From an uncultured Collinsella sp. (GTDB taxonomy: Bacteria > Actinomycetota > Coriobacteriia > Coriobacteriales > Coriobacteriaceae), in contig CABUVF010000117.1 of NCBI GenBank assembly GCA_902494945.1, forward strand, positions 1-6,815: 6,815 bases of DNA. The letters are read 5' to 3'. The number at the start of each line of letters is the position of its first letter. The first letter of the stretch is position 1. Below are positions 1 through 5,844 of the stretch, piece after piece. A program made the position numbers and the translations under genes. The notes beneath the pieces are model-generated. The model saw nothing but the letters and a program-made list of their open reading frames with translations. It made no database searches and was not told where the DNA came from.

Positions 1-1142
1 CGGCTGGCGGTGCCGTTGCCGATGACGATGGTGTTGACGCTGTCCTTCTTGACGAGGCGGGCGAGCTCGCGCTTGGTGCCGGCGACGTCGTGGCGCGGCT
101 TGGTGGGGTAGACCACGCCATGGTCGAGCAGTTTGCCGGTCTCGTCCATGACGGCGACCTTGCAGCCGGTGCGGTAGCCTGGATCGAGCGCGAGCACGCG
201 GGCGCCGCGCACGGGGCGTGCCGAGAGCAGGCCCTCGAGATTCTTGGCAAAGACGTTGATGGCCTCGGTCTGGGCGCGAACGGTGAGCTTAGCGCGTGCC
301 TCGCGCTCCAGCGAGGGAGCCATGAGGCGCTTGTAGCCGTCGGCGATGGCGGCATCGAAGATGGGAGCAAACACGCCCTGGCGTCGGGGCCAACGGCTGC
401 CGAGGCGCGCCGTGGCGTCGGCGCTGTCGACGTTCACACGCACACGGAGCTTGCCCTCGCGCTCACCGCGGTCGATAGCCAGTACGCGGTGGTTGGGTAT
501 ACGGCGCAGCGGCTCGTCGAAGTTGTAGTAGGGCTCGTAGGGAGTCTTCTCGGCGGGGTCGGTGGCCTCGACGACGATGTCGGCGGTGTTTTGCGTAAAG
601 GCGCGCAGGTCGGCGACGTTCTCGGGGTCCTCGGCCACCGTCTCGGCCACGATGTCCGCCGCGCCGGCGAGCGCCTTTTCGGGCGTGTCGAAGCCGGCCT
701 CCTCGTTGACGTATGCCGCGGCGGCGTCGAGTGCGCTGCCCTTGGCCGAGGCCTGCATAATGATCATATTGGCGAGCGGCTCCAGGCCTGCCTCGCGGGC
801 CTTCTGCGCGCGGGTCATGCGCTTTTTGCGATAGGGCTTGTAGAGGTCCTCGACACGCTGGAGCTGCGTGGCCTCGCGAATCTGCTGCTCGAGCTCGGGC
901 GTGAGCTTGCCCTGGGTGTCGATGAGCAGGATGACGTCCTCTTTGCGCTGCTCAAGATTGCGCAGGTAGGACAGGCGCTCGTCGAGTGCGCGCAGGGCGA
1001 CGTCGTCCATGCCGCCGGTGGCCTCTTTGCGGTAGCGCGAGATAAAGGGGATGGTGTTGCCCTCGTCGATGAGCTTGACGGCTGCCTCGACGTTGGCGGC
1101 CTTAAGGTTGAGCTCGCGGGCGAGCTGGGCGATAAGATCCAT
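1..1142 (-). CDS. tex: Tex-family RNA-binding transcription accessory protein, N-terminal 380 residues (cut by window edge)
   Basis: Tex proteins are cytoplasmic nucleic-acid-binding factors linked to transcription and RNA handling; the full family length is usually above 700 residues, so about half is visible. Reading the minus strand from ATG at 1142-1140 gives 380 complete codons open to the edge. Family hallmarks are the N-terminal helical segment with IPFISRYRKEATGG near residues 31-44, the VEDLYKPYRKKR stretch near 97-108, the start of the YqgF/RNase H-like domain (LALDPGYRTGCKVAVMD, about 317-333), and VIGNGTAS at 373-380. The C-terminal helix-hairpin-helix and S1 domains lie outside the window. 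The start is supported by AAGGAG at 1147-1152, four bases upstream. It follows the Gfo gene on the same strand, but a terminator stands between them, so it is probably a separate unit. Nothing looks broken in the visible part. The family call is confident; the precise cellular role in this organism is not known from sequence. Confidence 0.95.
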   Translation of the reverse strand, partial: MDLIAQLARELNLKAANVEAAVKLIDEGNTIPFISRYRKEATGGMDDVALRALDERLSYLRNLEQRKEDVILLIDTQGKLTPELEQQIREATQLQRVEDLYKPYRKKRMTRAQKAREAGLEPLANMIIMQASAKGSALDAAAAYVNEEAGFDTPEKALAGAADIVAETVAEDPENVADLRAFTQNTADIVVEATDPAEKTPYEPYYNFDEPLRRIPNHRVLAIDRGEREGKLRVRVNVDSADATARLGSRWPRRQGVFAPIFDAAIADGYKRLMAPSLEREARAKLTVRAQTEAINVFAKNLEGLLSARPVRGARVLALDPGYRTGCKVAVMDETGKLLDHGVVYPTKPRHDVAGTKRELARLVKKDSVNTIVIGNGTAS

Positions 1143-1186
1143 GGAACTCCTTGCGTTTAAGGTGCGTTTGCAGCACAGAGCTACCA

Positions 1187-1195
1187 AGGATACCA
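1187..1195 (-). promoter_or_regulatory. Possible extended -10 promoter element for tex
   Basis: On the minus strand this reads TGGTATCCT, that is TG, one base, then TATCCT (four of six matches to the -10 consensus), 44 bases upstream of the tex start. No good -35 hexamer is seen 16-18 bases further upstream, so the call rests on the extended -10 form alone and is weak. Confidence 0.25.
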
Positions 1196-1214
1196 CCCGC
1201 CGCTCCACCAAAGC

Positions 1215-1231
1215 AGTCTTTTTGGGACGGG
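1215..1231 (+). repeat. Lone copy of a 17-nt intergenic repeat word
   Basis: AGTCTTTTTGGGACGGG here is identical to 5845-5861 and to the reverse complement of 5918-5934. After the shared word the flanks diverge (CCCCC here, GCTTTTT in the other two), and no partner arm exists nearby. The copy lies 72 bases upstream of the tex start, beyond the gfo-side terminator. It may be a relic or half of the palindromic element found after lysR. A 17-nt exact match between two intergenic sites is unlikely by chance in a 6.8-kb window. Confidence 0.7.
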
Positions 1232-1275
1232 CCCCCATCAACCAAGCACCGGTCTAGTAGACGGAACGCCGTATC

Positions 1276-1311
1276 AAAAAAGCCCCGCGGGCAGGAGGTT
1301 GCTCGCGGGGC
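1276..1311 (-). terminator. Rho-independent terminator of the SDR-MFS-Gfo operon
   Basis: On the minus strand a perfect 8-bp stem of GCCCCGCG and CGCGGGGC (arms 1304-1311 and 1282-1289) is followed directly by six T residues (complement of 1276-1281). Inside the stem a mismatch is followed by two further G-C pairs. It starts about 73 bases past the Gfo stop codon and separates the operon from tex, which is on the same strand. Confidence 0.85.
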
Positions 1312-1383
1312 AAAGAAGAGGGGCTTGTTGATGGCAGACCGAGGGGCTCGCATGGGGCGCTTGCCGTGGCCCGCCCTGTGACA

Positions 1384-2424
1384 TTACAGCTCGACGAGCT
1401 GGCCGGTCTCGGCGGCCTCCTTGACGGCGTTGAGAAGCGTGAGCGTCTTGACGTTGTCGGCGGGGGTCACGACGGGCTCGACCTCGCGGCGGACGACCTT
1501 CACAAAGTGCTTGAGCTGCATCTTGTGCGGCAGTGCCGGGTCGACGGCCGGGATCTCCATCTGCAGCGGCTTGTGCCAGTTGGAGGCACCGTCGTAGGAG
1601 AACTGGTGCAGGCGGGGCAGCGAAAGGGCGCCCTTGGTACCGCCAATAAAGTAGGCATCGGCGTCGAAGGGACGGTACTGCGGGTCCTCGCGGGCGGTCG
1701 CCTCCCAGTTCCAGGGGCTGGCGGTGGCGTCGGAGATGGTCATGCTCGCGAGCGCGCCATCGGCAAAACGGACGTTGACCACGGCGGAGTCCTCGGTCTC
1801 AAAACCGCGGGCGGCGCTGGACTGCATACCCTGGACGGCAACGGGCTCGCCCAGCAGGTAGCGGAGCAGGTCGACGTCGTGCACCAGGTTGACCAGGATC
1901 GGGCCGGCACCCTTCTTGCGGCGCCACTCGACATCGAAATACTCGTCATTCTTATAGATCATGTAGTGGAAGCTCGACACGGTGAGCTTGCCCAGCTCGC
2001 CAGACTCGATGATCTCCTTGGCCTTGTTCACAAACGGGTTGTGGCGACGGTGCTGACCCACGAGCACGGGCACGCCGGCGGTCTCGGCCTCGGCGGCGAA
2101 GGCCTGGGCATCCTCAAGATCGTTGGAGATCGGCTTTTCGACCAGCGGCACGATGTTGCGCTTGATGGCCTCGCGGGCAACGCCCAGGTGCAGGTCGTTG
2201 GGGGTGGCGATGATGACGGCCTCGGGCTTGACCTCGTCCATCATCTGGGCAGGATCGGTAAAGAACGGCACGCCGGCGGCCTCGGCCGTGGCGCGGGCGC
2301 CCTCAAAGGCGTCGGCGATGGCGACGAGTTCGGCCTCGGGCTCCTCGGTGACAAAGCGGATGTGGTTGCGGCCCATGGCGCCGGCGCCGATGACGGCAAT
2401 GCGGACGGGGTTGAGCTCAGACAT
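1384..2424 (-). CDS. Gfo/Idh/MocA-family NAD(P)-dependent oxidoreductase
   Basis: Members of this family oxidise or reduce sugars, cyclitols, sugar acids and similar polyols in the cytoplasm. The 346-residue product has the usual length. The N-terminal Rossmann fold shows GAGAMG at 13-18 and an aspartate (D38) ending the second strand, which favours NAD over NADP. VEKPIS at 95-100 carries the conserved E-K-P catalytic lysine (K97), and a G-Q-H-R-R-H-N-P block follows at 123-130. The C-terminal substrate domain has GAGPILVNLVHDVD at 172-185, with H182 at the usual catalytic histidine position. ATG at 2424 is set by AAGGAG at 2430-2435, five bases upstream. It is the last gene of the operon, 67 bases after the transporter, with a palindrome in that gap. 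Inositol, quinate/shikimate-type or sugar-acid dehydrogenase are all possible; the substrate is not identifiable from sequence. Confidence 0.93.
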   Translation of the reverse strand: MSELNPVRIAVIGAGAMGRNHIRFVTEEPEAELVAIADAFEGARATAEAAGVPFFTDPAQMMDEVKPEAVIIATPNDLHLGVAREAIKRNIVPLVEKPISNDLEDAQAFAAEAETAGVPVLVGQHRRHNPFVNKAKEIIESGELGKLTVSSFHYMIYKNDEYFDVEWRRKKGAGPILVNLVHDVDLLRYLLGEPVAVQGMQSSAARGFETEDSAVVNVRFADGALASMTISDATASPWNWEATAREDPQYRPFDADAYFIGGTKGALSLPRLHQFSYDGASNWHKPLQMEIPAVDPALPHKMQLKHFVKVVRREVEPVVTPADNVKTLTLLNAVKEAAETGQLVEL

Positions 2425-2452
2425 TTCGACTCCTTAATGCTGGTGGCTTGGA

Positions 2453-2483
2453 ATGTGACAAAGGGACAGCCCCTTTGTCACAT
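2453..2483. repeat. Perfect 13-bp palindromic element in the MFS-Gfo gap
   Basis: Arms ATGTGACAAAGGG (2453-2465) and CCCTTTGTCACAT (2471-2483) are exact reverse complements around a five-base loop (ACAGC). It begins eight bases after the transporter stop codon and ends 28 bases before the Gfo start. No T-tract follows on either strand, so it is not a standard rho-independent terminator. It could stabilise the upstream mRNA end, be a processing site, or be a dispersed palindromic repeat. The resemblance to repeats common in Coriobacteriia intergenic DNA is from memory and untested here. Confidence 0.85.
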
Positions 2484-2491
2484 CGGTATAA

Positions 2492-3748
2492 CTAGGCGGA
2501 CTTCTTCTTGCTGTCGGAGACCATCATGTAGACGGTGAGTACGACGGCGATGGCGGCAATCACGATGGCGCCGTAGAAGGACTGCTGGTAGGCGGCGCTG
2601 CCGGCCTCGGCGTGATACAGCACGGCGGTGATGGGCTGGCTGATCCAGGTAGAAGCGGCGTAGCCCAAAAACATGATGCCGTAGTTGACGCCGATGTTGC
2701 TGGTGCCAAAGGCGCCACCGGTGAGCGGCGGGTAGATGACGAGCAGGGCGCCAAAGCTAAAGCCGAGCAGGGCGAGTGCCACAAAGAACATGCTCTGCGT
2801 AAAGCTCATCGACATGATGACGAGCGCGACGATGGTGACGACAAGGCTGATGAGCAGCGACTTGTAGGCGCCGAGCTTGTCGATGATCTGGCCAAAGGAC
2901 AGACGGCCGACCAGGTTGGCGCAGGTGTTGACGGAGACGACCACGCCGCCGAGGGCGACGGCCGCGGCGCTCGTGGGGTCGGCGAAGAGCTGGACAGCGG
3001 CGATGGAGGCAACCTTGCCCACGAGCAGGGTGCCCGCGGTGGCGGCGAAGGCGAAGGTGGCGATGAGGACCCAGAAGCGCGGGGTTTTGACCATCTCGCC
3101 CGGGGTGAGGTCGCCGAAAGTGCCGGCGTGCGCGCCGCCCTTGGGGGCCTCGAAGCCCTCGGGCAGCCAGCCGGCCTCGGGGGCCTTCAGGAACAGGGCG
3201 GAGGCGGCGATCGTCACAAAGAAGATGACGCCGAGTGCCTTAAGGGCGCCAAAGATGCCCAGGCTCGGGATGAGCAGCGAGGCGAGCACCGGGGACAGCA
3301 CGGCGGGGCCGGCGGTCGAAGCGGCCAGGGTGATGCCGGAGGCGAGGCCCTTTTTGTCGATGAACCACTTTTGGCCGGTGGTGAGCGCGGGGTTGTAGCC
3401 CAGGCCGTTGCCGATGGCGGCGACGAGCGAGAACCACAGGTAGAACTGCCACGGCTCGGTGACGGTGCCGGACATGAACCAGCCCACGCCGTAGCACACG
3501 GCGGCAGCGATCACGACGTTGCGCGGGCCGATCTTATCGGAGATGCGGCCGGCGAAGATGCCCGTCACGGCCATGATGGTCTGGAAGACCGGGAAAGCCC
3601 AGGTAAGTGCGCTGGACCACTCGGGGTAGACGGCGAGCAGGTTCTTGGACACGACGGAGTACAGCGCGATGGAGCTGATGAAGAACATGGTGACACACGC
3701 GGCGGAAAGCACGACGGCGCGACCCTTGTTGGAGTTGGTGGAAGCCAT
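2492..3748 (-). CDS. MFS transporter of the oxalate/formate antiporter (OFA) type
   Basis: This 418-residue inner-membrane carrier has the length and pattern of twelve membrane segments. MFS motif A is seen after TM2 (GRISDKIGPR, 67-76) and repeated in the second half (GRLSFGQIIDKLG, 281-293). The central loop carries features typical of the OFA group: a W-x-P-E-G-F string (GWLPEGF, 193-199) and KTPRFW at 221-226. The C-terminal tail SDSKKKSA is cytoplasmic. OFA members usually exchange or import small carboxylates, but this copy has no Lys or Arg between residues 297 and 412, so it lacks a basic residue in TM11 like the one OxlT uses for oxalate. K245, in predicted TM7, is an unusual buried charge. 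ATG at 3748 has a modest AAAGAG at 3753-3758. It lies between two dehydrogenases and probably imports their substrate. The family call is firm; the substrate is unknown. Confidence 0.92.
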   Translation of the reverse strand: MASTNSNKGRAVVLSAACVTMFFISSIALYSVVSKNLLAVYPEWSSALTWAFPVFQTIMAVTGIFAGRISDKIGPRNVVIAAAVCYGVGWFMSGTVTEPWQFYLWFSLVAAIGNGLGYNPALTTGQKWFIDKKGLASGITLAASTAGPAVLSPVLASLLIPSLGIFGALKALGVIFFVTIAASALFLKAPEAGWLPEGFEAPKGGAHAGTFGDLTPGEMVKTPRFWVLIATFAFAATAGTLLVGKVASIAAVQLFADPTSAAAVALGGVVVSVNTCANLVGRLSFGQIIDKLGAYKSLLISLVVTIVALVIMSMSFTQSMFFVALALLGFSFGALLVIYPPLTGGAFGTSNIGVNYGIMFLGYAASTWISQPITAVLYHAEAGSAAYQQSFYGAIVIAAIAVVLTVYMMVSDSKKKSA

Positions 3749-3769
3749 TGGACTCTTTCTAATCGATAC

Positions 3770-3786
3770 GGGAGGGAGGGGAGGGG
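3770..3786 (+). other. G-quadruplex motif upstream of the transporter start
   Basis: The plus strand has four G runs separated by single A residues (GGG, GGG, GGGG, GGGG), a textbook short-loop quadruplex motif. It is on the template strand of the operon, 21 bases upstream of the MFS start codon. The mRNA carries the complementary C-rich tract, with almost no G. The last G run (3783-3786) is also part of a hairpin arm, so the two structures would compete. Folding is predicted from the motif only. Confidence 0.7.
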
Positions 3787-3811
3787 CAAACGCCGCTGAG
3801 GTGCTTGCCCC
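3783..3811. other. Hairpin in the SDR-MFS intergenic leader
   Basis: Arms GGGGCAA (3783-3789) and TTGCCCC (3805-3811) form a perfect 7-bp stem with a 15-base loop, between the SDR stop and the transporter start. On the minus-strand mRNA it is followed by a C-rich tract, not U residues, so it is not a classical terminator. It may modulate transporter expression or protect the SDR mRNA end; this is inference. Confidence 0.5.
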
Positions 3812-3834
3812 GCGCCCCTTTCTACCGGGTTGGT

Positions 3835-4716
3835 TTACTGGTCGGTCGGCTTGGCGACGCCGGACTCATCGGACCAGAGCTCGACACCCTTGTTCTTAAG
3901 GTAGTTGTCGGCAAAGGCGCGGCGGCCGCCGGGCTTGGCGGTGAGGTTGCCCATCATGTTGGAGAAGCCGCCATCGACCTTGATGGCGTCGCCGGTGGTA
4001 AAGTCCGAGCGCTTGGATGCCAGGAACATGACGGCGTTGGCGATATCGCTGACCTCGCCGATGCGGCGTGTGGCGATCAGACGGCTGCGGCTCTTCTCGA
4101 CCTCGGGATCGGCGTAAAAGCTTGCCGACATGGGGGTCTTGACAAAGCAGGGCTCGACGCAGTTGGAGCGCACGCCGTAAGGGCCCCACTCAGCAGCGAG
4201 CATCTTGGACATCATGTTGACGCCCGCCTTGGTGGAGCTGTACACGCCCGAGAACGTCTCGGGGGAGTGGCTGGCGACGGTCGAGATGTGCACCAGGCGG
4301 CCCTGGCCGGCCTTGATCATCTCGCGACCAAAGCGCTGCGAGGTGATGAAGTAGCCGGTGAGGTTGACGTTGAGTACCTGCTCCCAGTCGCTCAGCGGCA
4401 GGTCCTCCATAGCTGCGAAGCGCAGGATGCCGGCGGTGTTGACGAGAACGTCGACGCGGCCGAAGTCGGCGATGGTGGCGTCGACGGCGGCCTGAACCTC
4501 GGCCTCGTCGGTGGCGTTCATCTTGTAGCCCTCGGCGTGGATACCAAACTCGGCGGCGAGGTCAGCGGCTGCGGCCTTGACCTTTTCCTCGTCCAGATCG
4601 AGCAGGACGACGTTGGCGCCGTTGCGGGCGAACTCGCGGCAAATCTCGACGCCCATACCGCCGAGTGCGCCGGTCACGGCGCAGACATCGCCCTCGAGCT
4701 TAAGCCAGTTGCTCAT
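3835..4716 (-). CDS. Short-chain dehydrogenase/reductase (classical SDR) with a C-terminal extension
   Basis: Classical SDRs are cytoplasmic NAD(P) oxidoreductases for alcohols, sugars, steroids and similar substrates. The cofactor motif TGALGGMG is at 15-22, and D40 ends the second strand, favouring NAD. NTAG at 93-96 (a variant of NNAG), N118 in the NVNL segment, and Y159-S-S-T-K163 give the active-site frame. The catalytic serine normally 13 residues before the tyrosine is T146 here, with S145 next to it. The core ends near residue 255 and about 38 further residues follow (to 293), longer than the usual 250 or so. The N-terminal NWLKLEGDV resembles the start of sorbitol-6-phosphate dehydrogenase-like SDRs, a weak hint only. 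ATG at 4716 has AAGGGA at 4724-4729. It is the first operon gene, divergent from the LysR regulator, with the MFS gene 86 bases downstream. Family certain, substrate unknown. Confidence 0.93.
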   Translation of the reverse strand: MSNWLKLEGDVCAVTGALGGMGVEICREFARNGANVVLLDLDEEKVKAAAADLAAEFGIHAEGYKMNATDEAEVQAAVDATIADFGRVDVLVNTAGILRFAAMEDLPLSDWEQVLNVNLTGYFITSQRFGREMIKAGQGRLVHISTVASHSPETFSGVYSSTKAGVNMMSKMLAAEWGPYGVRSNCVEPCFVKTPMSASFYADPEVEKSRSRLIATRRIGEVSDIANAVMFLASKRSDFTTGDAIKVDGGFSNMMGNLTAKPGGRRAFADNYLKNKGVELWSDESGVAKPTDQ

Positions 4717-4742
4717 AGGAACTTCCCTTCTTGTGCCTCCCG

Positions 4743-4769
4743 GTGGGTCGCTCCCATTAATCGACCCAC
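4743..4769. promoter_or_regulatory. Inverted repeat in the SDR leader (operator or leader hairpin)
   Basis: GTGGGTCG (4743-4750) and CGACCCAC (4762-4769) are perfect 8-bp arms around 11 bases. They overlap a second small palindrome, CCACGTGG, at 4766-4773. The element lies 27-53 bases upstream of the SDR start, downstream of the proposed promoter, so it could be a repressor site or an RNA hairpin just before the ribosome site. No T-tract follows on the minus strand. Confidence 0.55.
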
Positions 4770-4785
4770 GTGGTTTTCGCTGGTT

Positions 4786-4814
4786 ATCGTATGCTTTACA
4801 TTTGCGCAGGTGAA
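4786..4814 (-). promoter_or_regulatory. Candidate promoter of the SDR-MFS-Gfo operon
   Basis: On the minus strand, TTCACC (4809-4814) and TACGAT (4786-4791) are separated by 17 bases; each matches the sigma-70-type consensus at four of six positions. Transcription would begin near 4779, leaving a leader of about 60 bases that includes the 4743-4769 hairpin. The surrounding DNA is AT-richer than the genes. This is the best spacing found by eye, but it is untested. Confidence 0.35.
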
Positions 4815-4832
4815 TTGCATATTTGTTAGAAT

Positions 4833-4855
4833 GGTGTTAACCGTAGGTTTACACC
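4833..4855. promoter_or_regulatory. Near-perfect 10-bp dyad, likely LysR-regulator operator
   Basis: GGTGTTAACC (4833-4842) and GGTTTACACC (4846-4855) are reverse complements with one mismatch (T4838 against T4850) around a three-base centre, GTA. It lies in the middle of the divergent region, upstream of the proposed operon promoter and overlapping the -35 of the proposed lysR promoter. LysR-family regulators usually bind dyads in such places to activate the divergent operon and repress themselves. The strict T-N11-A form is not present in this dyad, so the assignment to this regulator is inference. Confidence 0.6.
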
Positions 4856-4874
4856 GTGCGATGCAGTTTATGCT
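4848..4874 (+). promoter_or_regulatory. Candidate lysR promoter
   Basis: TTTACA (4848-4853) and TATGCT (4869-4874) are separated by 15 bases, which is short but tolerable. The -35 lies inside the 4833-4855 dyad and the -10 touches the 4872-4883 palindrome, an arrangement that would suit autorepression. This leaves a leader of about 70 bases before the lysR start. Weak call. Confidence 0.3.
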
Positions 4875-4883
4875 CAATTGAGC
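4872..4883. promoter_or_regulatory. Perfect 12-bp palindrome in the lysR upstream region
   Basis: GCTCAATTGAGC is an exact palindrome with no loop. It overlaps the end of the proposed lysR -10 element, 67-78 bases upstream of the lysR start. It is a candidate operator half or second regulator site; no known motif is claimed. Confidence 0.45.
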
Positions 4884-4949
4884 GCGTAACCTGCGAAAAC
4901 GACCCCCTGTGGCGCCATGTTGCCACGGGCGCGAAAACAGGAGATTGAC

Positions 4950-5828
4950 GTGTACGATCGACGACTTGAGGCCATATCGGCCGCCGCGGAGCTGGGAAGC
5001 TTCTCGCGTGCGGCGGCAAAATTGCGCGTGTCGACTCCGGCGCTCGTCAAGCAGGTGTCGGGCTTCGAGGCCGAGTTCGGTATTACGCTGTTCGAGCGCT
5101 CGCATTCGGGCGTTAAGGTGACGCCGGCGGGTGCGCTGCTGGTAGACGATGCGCGCTCGATCATGCGTCAGTCCGAGGATGCGTTGCGCCGTGCCCGACG
5201 CGCAGCGGGCGATGGCGGCGCCGTGCGTCTGGGCGTGTCGATGATGTGCCCGGGGCGCCAAACGCTGTCGATGTGGCCGAGTGTGCACGAGCTGGAGCCG
5301 TCGCTGCGCTTTGAGATTGTGCCGGTGAGTGACCTCTACGATGAGCGCGAGACCGTCATGCGCAGTCTTGGTCGCGAAGTGGATGTAGTGCAGTCGAGTT
5401 TTTCGACCCCGCGCTGGGGCGACGCCTGCCAAAAGCTCCTTATCGTCAACGTACCGTTTTATATTGATGTGCCGCGCACGAGCCCGCTTGCGCGCAAGAC
5501 GCGCATCACGGTTGCCGACCTGGAGGGCATGCGCCTGCGCGTGCTCCGTCACGGCAACGACGCTATGGACAGCCTGCGCATCGACCTGTTGGCCGACGGC
5601 GGCGTGGACGTGATCGACGTGGATAGCTTCGACTTTGCGCTCTTTAACGAGGCGGAGGAAAAGGGCGATGCGGTGCTCACCTGCGGAGCGTGGTCGGGCG
5701 TGCACCCGGCCTTTGTGGGCGTACCGTTTCTATGCGGTCGCGAGGTGCCGGTCTATTTGCACTACCCGCTCGAGCCCACCCTCCAAGTCCAAAAATTCGT
5801 CAACGCCATGGCCCAACTCCTCAAGTAG
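4950..5828 (+). CDS. LysR-family transcriptional regulator
   Basis: LysR-type regulators bind DNA as oligomers through an N-terminal winged helix-turn-helix and sense a small molecule with a C-terminal periplasmic-binding-like domain. The 292-residue product has the family length. The helix-turn-helix is clear: GSFSRAAAKLRVSTPALVKQVSGFE at about 16-40 (the A-A-x-x-L-x-x-S-x-P pattern), followed by LFERSHSGVKVTPAG at 47-61. A linker helix runs to about 85, and the effector domain covers about 93-270. I chose GTG at 4950 because AGGAG at 4939-4943 is six bases upstream and the protein then begins right at the usual YDRRLEAI; an upstream in-frame ATG at 4917 would add 11 residues without a good ribosome site. 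It is divergent from the SDR-MFS-Gfo operon and very probably controls it. The inducer is unknown. Confidence 0.93.
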   Translation: MYDRRLEAISAAAELGSFSRAAAKLRVSTPALVKQVSGFEAEFGITLFERSHSGVKVTPAGALLVDDARSIMRQSEDALRRARRAAGDGGAVRLGVSMMCPGRQTLSMWPSVHELEPSLRFEIVPVSDLYDERETVMRSLGREVDVVQSSFSTPRWGDACQKLLIVNVPFYIDVPRTSPLARKTRITVADLEGMRLRVLRHGNDAMDSLRIDLLADGGVDVIDVDSFDFALFNEAEEKGDAVLTCGAWSGVHPAFVGVPFLCGREVPVYLHYPLEPTLQVQKFVNAMAQLLK

Positions 5829-5844
5829 CTCATTTGGCGCGGGT

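Noticed and set aside
90..1160. Long plus-strand frame opposite tex
   Set aside because: Antisense shadow of a high-GC gene; low-complexity Gly/Val/Leu/Asp-rich product, while the minus strand encodes clear Tex motifs.
1250..1264. Short dyad GTCTA-G-TAGAC upstream of tex as an operator
   Set aside because: Only five base pairs with a mismatch outside; expected by chance at this length.
1318..1348. Direct repeat GAGGGGCT at 1318-1325 and 1341-1348
   Set aside because: Eight bases in a G-rich stretch, with no further structure or partner.
1366..2538. Long plus-strand frame (390 codons) opposite the Gfo gene
   Set aside because: Antisense shadow; no recognisable domain, and the minus strand has intact Rossmann and EKP motifs with a good ribosome site.
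2612..3799. Long plus-strand frame (395 codons) opposite the MFS gene
   Set aside because: Highly charged Gly/Asp/Glu/His-rich shadow product; the minus strand encodes twelve membrane segments.
4801..4814. T-N11-A LysR boxes at T4801/A4813 and T4802/A4814
   Set aside because: The T-N11-A spacing is very common by chance and these are not centred on a convincing dyad.
3805..4881. Long plus-strand frame opposite the SDR gene and promoter
   Set aside because: Antisense shadow that also runs through the divergent promoter region; no domain recognised.
4917..4949. Upstream ATG start for lysR
   Set aside because: The extra 11 residues have no family support, and AGGAG at 4939-4943 points to the GTG at 4950.
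4713..5705. Minus-strand frame (330 codons) opposite lysR
   Set aside because: Arg/His/Ala-rich shadow; lysR on the plus strand has a clear helix-turn-helix and ribosome site.
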